From NCBI GenBank assembly GCA_033816765.1, contig JAVSIV010000059.1, positions 17,197 to 81,196 of the forward strand: a DNA stretch of 64,000 bases, written 5' to 3'. The position numbers and the translations under genes are program-made. The DNA comes from Nothopassalora personata (Eukaryota > Ascomycota > Dothideomycetes > Mycosphaerellales > Mycosphaerellaceae). Below the pieces are notes generated by a model. It saw nothing but the letters and a program-made list of their open reading frames with translations, was not told where the DNA came from and made no database searches. Below are positions 22,099-31,964 of this stretch, in pieces. How positions within the stretch are numbered: the stretch's first letter is position 1; each line of letters opens with the position of its first letter.

Positions 22099-22185
22099 CC
22101 TTAAGCGAGACTATAGTAGTAACTAGTACCTTAAGCGAGTTAGTAGTAACTAGTACCTTAAGCGAGTCTATAGTAGTAACTAGTG
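22099..22185 (+). repeat. Three tandem 27-30-bp units
   Basis: Units begin CCTTAAGCGAG and are 30, 27 and 30 bp long. In the reading frame of the remnant they encode a 9-10 residue repeat (LSE-IVVTST), so this was a repeat in protein. Confidence 0.7.
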
Positions 22186-23127
22186 CTTCGATAATTATAT
22201 AGCTAGACTCGTAGCTAGACTTATAGCTATTACTTTAGAGTCTACCTAACGTTAACTAGCGTATAAAGGCACCGAGAAATAGGCTTATTATTAAGCTATC
22301 TACGAGGTAGCTAAGACCGAAAAAGTAGAGGGAAGTATAGACTCGTAGTATATAGATAGGAGGTAGACTACTTAATATTATATTATTAAGTGTAAAATAT
22401 AGCGACTAACTCGCTACCTAGTAGACGGCTAATAAATTTAATTAAGCAGCTAATAGTACCCTCTAATTACTAAATACAATCCTCCGCCGCGACTAAGTAA
22501 GTCGATATATTATTAGTAGGGCGAGTACTAGACTCGCTAGCCTTACTAATCTTACTAGCCTCGCTAGCCTCGCTAGAAGTAGTTAAAACACCCTCGAAAG
22601 CCTTAAATAAACTATTACTAGACTTACTAGACTCGCTAGGCTCCTTAACTAATTTACGAGAGTTATAGCGAGCCTTCGCGTAACGTTACGCTTATAATAC
22701 GCGTAAGTCTTATTAGCATTAGTAGTAAAGACTATATAGTATATACTAGCTCTCTTATACGTATCGTAGTCCGTCTAAGCCGGCTTACCTATTAATATAA
22801 GTTAGTATATATAGTATAGCAAGTCTACTATAAGACATATACCCTCTTTAGTCTCTATAATACGGCTAGCCTAGTTAAACTTACGTAAATTATTCTTCGT
22901 AACCTTTATACTACCCTTATCTATCTTCTACGAGTCTCCTAGCTATTATGCCTATATCGACTCGCTTACGTAGTAGAAATCGTTAGTACCGGCGGTACGA
23001 GGGCGTCGGTACATACTATAGGTTTATTAGTCTACCTACGTACGCCTAACGAGTCGGAATCGTACTTACGCTATCGTAAGCTATAGTAATAACCGCGTTT
23101 ATAAGGGTAAGCGCGGATTAGGTGTAC

Positions 23128-23166
23128 TATCGCTATTGCTATCGCTATCGCTATTATTATTGTTAT
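23128..23166 (+). repeat. Short TATCGC/TATTGC microsatellite
   Basis: Imperfect hexamer run ending in TATTATTATTGTTATT. Confidence 0.6.
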
Positions 23167-23296
23167 TCTAAGGCTAATATCGCTAAGTAAGTCGTCTATA
23201 GTTAGATTTATATATATTGATAAGTATAGAGTTAAAGAAATAGTAATAGCAGTAGAAGTTAATATACCCGCCGCTATAATATAACAATAGTAAGTA

Positions 23297-23350
23297 AGGT
23301 AAGCTCCTTAATACTTACTATCTACTATTATTAAGGAGCCTAACTTACCT
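23297..23350. repeat. Imperfect hairpin
   Basis: Arms 23,297-23,313 and 23,329-23,350 are inverted copies (AGGTAAG...CTCCTTAATA) with a 5-base insertion in the right arm. A second small hairpin (ACTCGCTA/TAGCGAGT) follows at about 23,381-23,412. They lie at the edge of the RIPed DNA and may be remnants of element termini. Confidence 0.4.
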
Positions 23351-23756
23351 ACGTAGTAGGAGGAATAGGCCACCGCCGCAACTCGCTACGATTGTAGGCG
23401 ACAATAGCGAGTCGCAGTAGTATTGCTATTATTAATATTATTGTTGAGGAAGAGCGAGTGCAGCGAGTGAGGATTTCGAATAAGCGTAATTGCCGGTTTT
23501 GTAAGCCTAGGCCACCGTCTGCGGAGCATTGCCGGAGAATTGCCTTTGGATTCGCTTGCTCTTCGAGCTGGTCGCCCTCATTCCATTCACGTCTTTGCTC
23601 AATCATTGTCTAAAGAATCACTGCCTCAGTCATAACGAATACTCCTCGCTCTCGCTATGCAGTTCGTCAGCTCCAACACCATCAAAGCGACGCGACCGAA
23701 ACGCGTCAAAGACATTACTTGCGCCGGCTGACAGCACTTGTTCCACCACCGCAAAG

Positions 23757-25073
23757 ATGCCACGAACACTTCCATGGCTTACGGAGCCTTCAGCAAAAAA
23801 AGCCGCACCACGCAAAGCACAGTCAGAACGCAAGCGCTCCTCCTCCCCAGGCGATCTGGTCAATTCGGATCTCGAACCGATAGGCAGCAGCAGTCCGCAG
23901 CGCAGATCCAGGACGCGTGATACCCATCGCGAACCGTCCAGCTCTCCTCCCACGTCGGTGAAAGTCGCTCCCACGGTCGAGTACATGCGCGAGGGCTTCA
24001 CCATGGACGACAGGTACATGATGGTCGAGGACGAGTTCACAACCACCGCTCGACTCTTCTCTTTGCCGTTGCACCAAGACGAATACGAGCGAACTAGGCG
24101 TCGTGCGAAAGCTCGTGGTACAGATACTTTGAAGTTGATTGGGCATGGCACTGATGGGAATGCGGGGAGTAGGGCGCTGAGGTTGAGGATGGAGGCGGAG
24201 GAGAGGGCGAAGAAGAGGAAGGCTGTTGCTGCGGATGATAGTGATGACGAGGAGGAAGAGTACATGGCGGATCCGCAGCTTGCTGGGTTGATGACAGCCA
24301 GTCAGAGCACGCCGAGGAAGAGCTTGAGGGGGTTTGCGAGTAACAGTCAGAGAACGCCGAGAATTGCGGGCGGGAGGACGAGGGATGTGGTAGGGGCGGA
24401 GAGGGTTTACAGGAGGGCGGACATCTCTGCAATTGAGGCAGACGTCGAGACGGAAGATGAGGACGAGGACGATCTCGATGTCTTGGCGCCCAAGACAAGG
24501 CCGACTGCGAGCGCATCTACGAAACACCGTGGCAAGGCCATCGAGGAGCGAACAACACCTGAGCCCGTCAAGAAGTCCGGCGTCTTCAAGCAGTTCACCA
24601 ACTCAGTGCAGGCCGAGCGTGAGCCGAAGAGGAGTCAGAGGCCGAGAACAAGATCGCGATCCCGAAGCTTTACACACCGCAACGATGACAAGCCCCCAGC
24701 GGTGCGCGAGCCGTGTCCACTTTCGATTGCCTCTCACAACGAGAACGATACAGAACCCCAGCCGAAACCCATCAAGATGTCAAGGACAGCCGCCATCCTT
24801 GCAAAACGACGAGAAGCGGAAAAGAAAGCCAAAGAAGATGGCATCTCGCCGGAGAAGCAGATCAAGCAAGAGCTAAAGTCACAAGTCCGCACGAAAGAGG
24901 AGCTAGCTAGCCAGACTCAAGGCAGACAGATCAAGCGGGAGCCATGTCCGTCGCCTGTCCGACAAGCTTTGGCGTCCAAATCCATGGCTCAACGCAGAGC
25001 GGCGCGAGCAAAGCAACAAGCAGAAGAGAAGCAAAGGAGCAAGATCGATGACATTCCAACTTTCTTGTATTGA
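23757..25073 (+). CDS. 438-aa charged, low-complexity conserved-looking fungal protein
   Basis: Function not recognised. The frame is open from 23,529 but only through a TTG; the first ATG is at 23,757 in a good context (GCAAAGATGC), giving MPRTLPWL and 438 residues. Residues ~11-70 are Ser/Pro/Arg/Lys-rich. Residues ~74-112 form the only ordered-looking block (VEYMREGF, MMVEDEF, TARLF, HQDEYER). An acidic run lies at ~160-168 and another (EDEDEDDLD) further on. Long Lys/Arg/Glu stretches near the C-terminus suggest coiled coil, and it ends IDDIPTFLY. Basic clusters make nuclear location plausible. I have a weak memory of hypothetical ascomycete proteins with this LPWL start and DDEF/LH..EY core. 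No RIP mutations and no intron needed. Its stop is 118 bp from the convergent SDR stop. Confidence 0.75.
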   Translation: MPRTLPWLTEPSAKKAAPRKAQSERKRSSSPGDLVNSDLEPIGSSSPQRRSRTRDTHREPSSSPPTSVKVAPTVEYMREGFTMDDRYMMVEDEFTTTARLFSLPLHQDEYERTRRRAKARGTDTLKLIGHGTDGNAGSRALRLRMEAEERAKKRKAVAADDSDDEEEEYMADPQLAGLMTASQSTPRKSLRGFASNSQRTPRIAGGRTRDVVGAERVYRRADISAIEADVETEDEDEDDLDVLAPKTRPTASASTKHRGKAIEERTTPEPVKKSGVFKQFTNSVQAEREPKRSQRPRTRSRSRSFTHRNDDKPPAVREPCPLSIASHNENDTEPQPKPIKMSRTAAILAKRREAEKKAKEDGISPEKQIKQELKSQVRTKEELASQTQGRQIKREPCPSPVRQALASKSMAQRRAARAKQQAEEKQRSKIDDIPTFLY

Positions 25074-25191
25074 GAGGATTTTGGATAAGGTACTGTCTGT
25101 TCTGGATGGAATATGCTAAAGATACTCCCACTGCCAAAGCTCTGACGAAATGCATTCCTTCCAATTTCCAGCATCCATCTCAATCTCCCAT

Positions 25192-25935
25192 CTACCACTT
25201 CTCCAACATAGGCCTAATGTCAATCTCATTCGTAAAACACCGTCGACTCTGCGTATGCAAATTCCAATAACTCTCCGCAATATCGTCCGCCCCAATCTTC
25301 GCCTCCGGTGGCGAGTCCTTCAACCACTCCTTCGTACGTGGAATGTCAATAATTCCATCAATCACCGCATGTGCGACGTGGACGCCCTTGGAAGCAAACT
25401 CTTTCGCGATGGAGGTGGAGAGGGCTCGTAAAGCGAATTTAGAGGATGCGAACGAGCTCATCAGAGCGTTGGCTTTGACGGACGCGGTGGCGCCGGTGAA
25501 GATGAGGGTTGGTGGGTACTGCGCCCCCTTGTCCTCTGCATGCTTCAACAGTAATGGCAGTGCATTCTGCGAGAAGATAAATGCGCCTTTTACGGAGACT
25601 TCATGACCCTGTTGGAATTCTTCCACACTCTGTTCCAGGATCCCTTTCCGGACGAAGTTGCCAGAGGCATTGAAGATTGCTGCCGCTGCTGGGGCATCGC
25701 CGTATTCTTGTCTTATTTTGGAGAAGGCGTTCTTTACGGACTCCTCGGAGGAGACGTCGGTGCTGATTCCGATGGCTTTTCCGCCATTGCTGTTGATCTC
25801 TTGCGCGAGAGATTCGTAGTTCTCGGCGGAGCGGGCAAGAAGCACGACTGGGTAGGATTTGGAGAAGCGCCGGGCTACTGCTGCGCCGGTTCCAGGACCG
25901 ACGCCCGCGACTATGGCGATGGCTTTGGTGGTCAT
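25192..25935 (-). CDS. Short-chain dehydrogenase/reductase (SDR), atypical active site
   Basis: 247-aa Rossmann-fold oxidoreductase. The start at 25,935 (ACAACCATGACC) has the best context; the frame extends in-frame to an ATG at 26,142, but that has a poor context and a Ser/Thr-rich leader. Visible: AGVGPGTG cofactor loop (10-17), Asp60-Val61 for the adenine site, FNASG (88-92) in place of the usual NNAG, IFTGATAS (145-152), FASSK (162-166), IDGIIDIPR (192-200), and a C-terminal DIRP. In classical SDRs the catalytic motif is YxxxK with a Ser 13 residues upstream; here Tyr is Phe162 and that position is Ala149, though Lys166 is kept. Cofactor binding is likely, classical catalysis doubtful. 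Substrate unknown. Convergent with the 438-aa gene and downstream of the NTF2-like gene on the same strand. Confidence 0.88.
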   Translation of the reverse strand: MTTKAIAIVAGVGPGTGAAVARRFSKSYPVVLLARSAENYESLAQEINSNGGKAIGISTDVSSEESVKNAFSKIRQEYGDAPAAAAIFNASGNFVRKGILEQSVEEFQQGHEVSVKGAFIFSQNALPLLLKHAEDKGAQYPPTLIFTGATASVKANALMSSFASSKFALRALSTSIAKEFASKGVHVAHAVIDGIIDIPRTKEWLKDSPPEAKIGADDIAESYWNLHTQSRRCFTNEIDIRPMLEKW

Positions 25936-26266
25936 GGTTGTTGTTACGGGTGTGAGGTGGAGGGAGAGTTGGGTTATGCGGGGATGAGTGGTGGAAGACA
26001 GGTTGATGGTGGGTGTGGTGGAGATATTGGGGTGGTATGAGGGAGAGGTTGAGTACGAGGTGACTTGCCTATAAGAATGTAAAGCTGTGGTGGAGCTCGA
26101 TGAGATGAGGTCACTGCTACCCCGGTTGAAGGATCGGACCATTAGTCTTTCCGTGACGGACAGGTTTCGATGTTGTTCACACGGTCGAGGGCGACGACGC
26201 TGAGTTCAATTGCTTTGTGCTTTGCTACCCGTATCTATAACGTTCTCACGCAACGCCACACAGCAA

Positions 26267-26920
26267 CTATGAAGATGAGGCACCCTGGCCGCCCGAACCA
26301 TTCGCGAGCCTTCCACCAGGGCAGTACGTGCTAATCTGGAACGTGTCCACAGCCCAAGCAATGCTGTTGAACTCGAACAGGGACTTGTAAATCTGGCCGT
26401 TTCTATCTAAGTACAGCTTTTGGATGCCACTGACCGGGTATCGCCCACTGCCAACGACAGTCAATTCCCACGACCAGATAATGACCGTGCCTGCGCAAAG
26501 GATTTCCTTCGTCTTGAGGCCATCGTATGGCGGTGGCTTGAAAGTGTTGGCTCGCTGGATGTTGCTGATCCACTCTGTGCGGTTATTGGACTCTGGTGTG
26601 CCGTCGAGCTGCGAGAGGAGATTAGCACCGAGTCGATCCGTCTTGGGGAAGCAGCGTACAGGTTCACCGAGTAGCGAGCGAACAGACTCGCTGAAGTCTT
26701 GGTAGTTGGGTGCAATGATCTGTTGGGCGAGCTGGTATGGCGTCTTGCCGTTGTATGAGTCGTTGCGGAGGATTGATGCATATTTGTCGATGATCACGCC
26801 GGCGTTCTGGCAGGCTTGCTGATCACGACCACCGCCGTGGTCGACGCCACCGTACCTGGGAGGTGAGAGTGATGTTGCTGCAGCGAGAGCGCCGAGGGAG
26901 AGCGTGAGGAGGAACTTCAT
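26267..26920 (-). CDS. Secreted NTF2-like domain protein
   Basis: 217 aa. Residues 1-16 (MKFLLTLSLGALAAAT) form a clear signal peptide. The mature part has four Cys (37, 90, 142, 200), which could form two disulfides, and three N-glycosylation sequons (Asn53, Asn113, Asn207). The alternating pattern with SWELTVVGSGRYPVSGIQKLYLDRNGQI-type strands and a Trp/Phe-rich end matches fungal secreted NTF2-like proteins (cone-shaped alpha+beta fold). The last 17 residues are Gly/Ser-rich. The ATG context is ACCATGAAG. It lies 331 bp upstream of the SDR start, in the same direction. Role unknown; an effector-like or cell-surface binding role is speculation. Confidence 0.82.
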   Translation of the reverse strand: MKFLLTLSLGALAAATSLSPPRYGGVDHGGGRDQQACQNAGVIIDKYASILRNDSYNGKTPYQLAQQIIAPNYQDFSESVRSLLGEPVRCFPKTDRLGANLLSQLDGTPESNNRTEWISNIQRANTFKPPPYDGLKTKEILCAGTVIIWSWELTVVGSGRYPVSGIQKLYLDRNGQIYKSLFEFNSIAWAVDTFQISTYCPGGRLANGSGGQGASSS

Positions 26921-27006
26921 GGTATGGATCTTATGATCTCAGCTGCGGACGAAATTGGTCGCGGAGAGATGATATCGACAACATGAAGGCGGAAGAATGG
27001 CTGCAC

Positions 27007-27014
27007 CTCTTATA
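27007..27014 (-). promoter_or_regulatory. TATA-like box of NTF2-like gene, copy 2
   Basis: TATAAGAG about 87 bp upstream of the ATG at 26,920. Confidence 0.4.
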
Positions 27015-27384
27015 TTCCATCTTCTGGGCGGCAGCTCGTGCCATGTGAGGACACTGCACCGCATCATGGCAACAAAATTTCGTCGCCATCTCAAAGCTTC
27101 GAGGCTGACTTGACGAGCTTGAATTAATAGAGTTGCTACATGAAACTCGGAAGCGGATGAAGCGCAATTTAACTATTCGAGTGAGCAAAAGGGTCGGGAC
27201 TGCGGGGATTCGGACCTACCCAGTTAGTTAGCAAATCGATCTTGAGCCTCCCATACCTTATTATCGTTGTATCTCTTCATTTTGAAGCCTTAGTACCACC
27301 AGTTTTGCCAGAAATAAGGTGTTGTTGCTCGCTCTATCCAGCGCACTCGTTGTCTACGTGTCCGGAGCCTTCGCCGTCGTTGCG

Positions 27385-28419
27385 CGACCCCCTATAGCGC
27401 CATTATCCGTCCAAGATCAGAACCTTATTTAATAGTGTCTCGAAGACGATTAGGCTAGACCTGCAGTAGTTCAGTTGTTGTTAGCAGATAACAGGGGGTC
27501 GCGCAGTGCTATCTAGTTGCGAATCAAGCGCTTTAAAGAGACTAGAACAGTATAGCTAGCTAAGGGCGGTAGACCACGGTTAATCGAACCATATATACGC
27601 GACTGGTTACTAGATCTAGTCGTAGAAAAGAGCACATATTAGGCCGAGGAATTGGTGTACTTCTTACACGCTGAATTCGGTGTTCTCGTGTCGAAATAGA
27701 CTATAAGTCGACTACTAGGCAGTAAGGACTTTACGAAGAAGAAGATCTTACGCATTACGGAGTAGCGTAACCCTATGGTGAGGGCGATGTTCGAAGGCCT
27801 GTTACAGCAACATAAGGAGGACTAATTGGTGTATATCGATAAGACATACTATAGTAATAAGCTAGCCTATCGGACACGTAGTTAGAGTCCTCGAGGCATG
27901 CCGGTATACGATCCTTAACACCTTTACTACAGCGAGCGATTTACCGTGTTGCCGGTATATAGTGTTAAGGGATATCTAGCGAATCCGCTAATTAAGCCTA
28001 GTAGCGTAAAGAAGGTAGATTTCATCGAATAGTTAATGCTATACGTGCTACCGTAGTGTAGCCGCTACCCTACGCCACGGTTAGTCATTGTTATAGACAA
28101 CTGCGTAACATACGATCGTGTCGATATCGAAGCTATATGTTAAGAGGCTAGCGTAAGGATACTGTTTCTACCGCCGTACTTACCGGATTATAATCTAATT
28201 AAGAAGACGTTTCGCTTACTAAAAAGGTGGATTAGGCAGCATGCTTATATAATGCCGGAGTATAGTGAACATAACTAGTAGGCTAAGTTCAAGGTGTTTC
28301 TTAAGGCGGCCTATAAAGACTAGTCGCACGGCATCGACTATAGCGCGATCTTTCGCAGTTGTTACGTTCTTAAGGAGGGCTATACGGTCGATCCGGCGCT
28401 TTTAACGATAGATTTGTAA
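27385..28419 (+). pseudogene. Tc1/mariner-type transposase remnant, copy 2
   Basis: Carries the same in-frame TAG/TAA stops and the same Lys for catalytic Glu as 9,820-10,854, so the mutations predate the duplication. Confidence 0.85.
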
Positions 28420-29222
28420 TGAATAAGGTAGAAGTTAATACGGTAAATCTAGCGTAAGTTGTATTAAGTTAGTTAGAGTTGTAGTAGCCGCGATATTAAC
28501 CTTACTATCGCTAGTACTTTATCTAAAGCTACAGTTACGGCTTGCCCCGGCTAGCGCGCTTTACGGCGATCCGCTAGGCTTCGCGCAACACACGAAGGTG
28601 TTGTAACGACATATGTATTCATTTTAAACGCGCAATCATCTTAAATATGTCGTCGGTAAATTATAAAAAAACCGCTTGTTTATATCTACTATAGTTATGT
28701 TAATCTCGAATCGTCTTATAAAAAGTTATGCCCTAAAGCCGTACCTTAGTCGTAGTTCGAGCTAGAGTTGAAGTTACAAGCTTACTAGCTAGGGTCTAAA
28801 ACAATAGATTTTAAGAACTCGACAACTATAGTAGCTACGAACGTAATTATTTTTTTATTTTATACGCACTACACTTAATCGATGCGTGAAACGTATTTCA
28901 TAATAAAGAGTTGTGTTGTGCGGTGCTAGTGTAGCTACGAAGATGCAAAAAGCCGGCTTCGCGCTAGTGTCGGGCTTACCCGTTAGGGTCTAGATAGGTC
29001 TTAGCTCCCTAGTTAATGCCTCGAGGCTACGCTTATAACACTATAGCTAGCCTACCCTATGAGAATAACATAACTATAACCACTGGAGAAATATACATTG
29101 TATGCTCACTATATATTTCGATACCGCTAAAGAAGCTCGTATTGTCCGTTTGTTTATATGATTTTTTTCTATGTCGTAGTAATGCGAGAAACATCTTAAA
29201 TCTAGCAAGCCGTAACGCTACC

Positions 29223-31424
29223 TCATGACCCTACAATAGCGTACCCTTAACTTACAAATAGGCCGTCGTTACTGCTTATTAACTAAGCGATATCCCTAGC
29301 ACCTTTAGTAGCGATATATCGCGGCAACTGCTTATAGATTACGTCTCTTATACCCTTCTGTTTAATAAGCTTTACTAACTTACTATCCGTCTCTTTCTTT
29401 AGTATTAAGAGGGTGTAGAACTCCTTAAATAGCTTCTCCTTTATAGTAAGGATTGCCGGAGCTATATTACTGTTACGTTTAGCTATCTAGTTATAGAAAG
29501 AGCGCACTTCTTAGCGTGTTTCTATGTTGATGCCCTAAGGCGGCGGAGACGATTTATCGTATCGTTATTAAGTTAGATAAGGAGTCAGATAGTTAGTTAG
29601 ATAAGCTAGTAACGTTACTAAGGGTAATTAAGGTAGCTAGCTACTATAATATTACGGTATCATAGGCGGATACTAATAGCTATAATATAGTAGTACCGGA
29701 GGTACTGCGGACGGCGTAGATGCTACAATAGGTTCACTACCTACTATCGACGGTGTTAGCGTGTCGTTAGGTGAGTTATTCTTACTTCTCCTTAGTATAG
29801 AAGTCTTATACATGCCTCTAACTTTAACTGCAATATTAGAAGGCATTATAGATAGTAGAACCTTAGCTACGCCGTCCTTACTAGATTCACGTGCTACCTT
29901 AATGCGTCTATACTATTCTTGCATGTGACCGCCTTTAATAGCATAGTGCTTACCTTCCTTAATAAGATAGCCTATTAGACCAGTGCCCTTAGACTTCTTA
30001 TTATTGTACTACTTGTCTTCGTAGCGATGCATAACTAGGAGCTTCTAATAGTCCTTACGTGTTATTAGTGTCTTGTCGAACGCGTTAATAATAGCTATGT
30101 TAGCCTTCGTAGTTTGCTTCTTATTTAGCTGCTTCGTAGTAGGCTCCGGTTATAAGGACTCTTCGAATGTCTCTTACGGTAACAGCGGTAGCGACGAGCC
30201 TAGTACAGTAGGTACGTTAGTCTATTTCTTAGTAATATAGAGTGTTATAGAACGCTTTATGTTCTACTATAACTTAAGGAAGGGTTCTACATTAATCGTG
30301 AAGTTAATAGACTTAGTAAGTTTAAACTAGTTAGTATCTACTACGTAGCCGTGCTTCTTAGCCTTAAGTAACGCTAGCCTTAATAACATGAAGTATTACA
30401 TGCCCTTAGAGTCTACGTATACCTTCGCTTAATGCTCTAACTTCCTTATAAGCCTAGTAATAGCACTAATATCGCTATAGTAGATGCTACTAATAGGGGG
30501 AAGTTCCTTCTTATTAAACACAACTGTTAACTTAACACGGACTAGATCTAATTACGGCGTTAATGGAGCTAGCGTTGCTAAGGGTCGTAGCGTTACTAAA
30601 GGCCGAGTAGCGATTAAGGGTGCGGGTGTTACCGTAATAGACTTAGCTCTAGTTAATGAAATAATAGGTTCTTTCGGCGGCGATGGTAGACGCATTTCTT
30701 AACCGTTTAACTTGCTTCTTAATAGGGCGACATACTGCGATTGTGTAGATGATACCTATGTTTTTCTAGACTTCTTAGGCTTCTTAGTTAATAGTTCCTT
30801 ACTAGGTAGAGCTAGCCTCTTTTCCGCTGTTAGAGGGGTCGGTTATTAAGGCTTAATCGACGTAGTAACAACTAGCTGCTTACTAAGCTTCAACTTCACC
30901 GGCTTCGCGCTACTAGCCACGGGTGTCGCGTATGCCTCAGAGCCTGATTTAGCCGTGTTTTTCGCTAGTTCTAATACACCCTGCCTAAGCTAAGTCTCTG
31001 CTAGGGCAGCCATTCTTCGAGTATGCATTCTACGCTAATAATCCTTATCTAAATCGTCGCTCGTGTCGTCCTTAAGCCAGCGCAACTGGTTACGTTGTAA
31101 TGCGTCTTCTACAGGATCGTAGGACTGCCTAGGAGTAGGTAGTTCTTAATTAGACTCTAATAGCTCTTCCTCGTACTTAAACTATGTCTCCGGAGGCAGC
31201 GGTGGCAGCGAGAAGTCGCACAACTGTGTGTTCGTGAAGCCCTGAGTCTCGGCGATAGTGCGTGTTGCGTAGCCAGGAGGCAATGGAGGTAGTGAGGAAC
31301 GGGTAAGATCGTGTATCTTCGAGGTATGCGCCGGGGGTGTTAGTGGGCTGAAATCTGGACCTTTTGGACTACTTTTTCTTTCTGTGGCCTTAGACAACGT
31401 AGTACAATCGGAATATGTAGTCAT
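29223..31424 (-). pseudogene. 733-codon frame of unknown function, copy 2
   Basis: Identical layout to 11,658-13,859: ATG at 31,424, TGA at 29,223-29,225, stop-free first 80 codons. Confidence 0.6.
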
Positions 31425-31542
31425 TTGTGTGTGTAGAGGTCGTTATTGTGGTGCGCTATGTGTAGGAAGTTTCTATGTAATTACGCTGAGACATGGGTTA
31501 CCCTACATGGAGGAGTCCCGACCCTTTTGCTCGCTTGAATAG

Positions 31543-31964
31543 GGACCGAGCAGCATGAAGCGCCGAGAGTGACAGCACGCCGAAGAAGCTCAACGACAAG
31601 CTCAATGCCAAGAGTTGGACTAATTGGCTTCACAGCGCCAGGCTGTAAGAGACGCTGGCGGCTTCATTGATGATAACGAGTTTTAGCGGATCGCGCAACC
31701 CTCTGCTGCACTGTCCCATCACCAAATCCATCGACAATGATCATGAAATCCTAACCTTTCATCTGTGGATCACAAATTTGGTATTTTAGAATAGTTTCAA
31801 CGGCGGCCGTTGGCACTAAAGTCCGGTGTTCGACAGCAAGTTTGCCACGGAGTCCAGAGTGCTGATTACGGTCTGCCATTTGTTGTGAATCAGGTGACCA
31901 AGGTCTATGTTAGTCAGGACTTGGCACACACACACTATATCACACTGTTTTCTGTAGCTAGATA
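31543..31964. other. Un-RIPed 0.4-kb segment, copy 2
   Basis: Direct copy of 13,978-14,399; no intact gene. Confidence 0.5.

Larger units (their letters stand above)
21355..23470 (+). mobile_element. Anonymous RIPed transposon remnant
   Basis: Strong RIP signature throughout. From about 21,960 to beyond 23,400 one plus-strand frame is interrupted almost only by TAG/TAA, so it was once coding; its product is unrecognised (Leu/Ser/Arg-rich). Copy 1 keeps the frame across position 22,332, whereas copy 2 has lost one G there. It ends where normal CA content returns, about 290 bp before the 438-aa gene. Confidence 0.55.
7997..31398. repeat. 32.6-kb-period direct repeat, copy 1
   Basis: This stretch recurs at 40,599-64,000 in the same orientation, offset 32,602 bp. 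All landmarks keep that spacing (for example the NTF2-like genes, the copia frames and the solo LTRs). I see only two small net length differences: a 1-base deletion near 54,933 and a 1-base net insertion near 59,317. Both window edges lie inside repeated sequence, so the array may continue on both sides. It is either a very recent tandem duplication or an assembly expansion. Confidence 0.9.
27173..31542. mobile_element. 4.4-kb TIR element, second full copy
   Basis: Same as 9,608-13,977 at an offset of 17,565 bp, with both terminal repeats (27,173-27,201; 31,514-31,542) and no internal difference noticed. Confidence 0.65.

Noticed and set aside
23529..23756. 76-codon N-terminal extension of the 438-aa protein (514-aa reading)
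   Set aside because: It relies on a TTG start, not expected in a fungal nuclear gene. The first ATG in frame (23,757) has a good context and begins with a plausible LPWL motif.
25936..26142. 69-residue N-terminal extension of the SDR (316-aa reading), possibly a mitochondrial leader
   Set aside because: The upstream ATG has a weak context and the Rossmann fold begins right after the ATG at 25,935, which has a strong one. A targeting peptide cannot be fully excluded.
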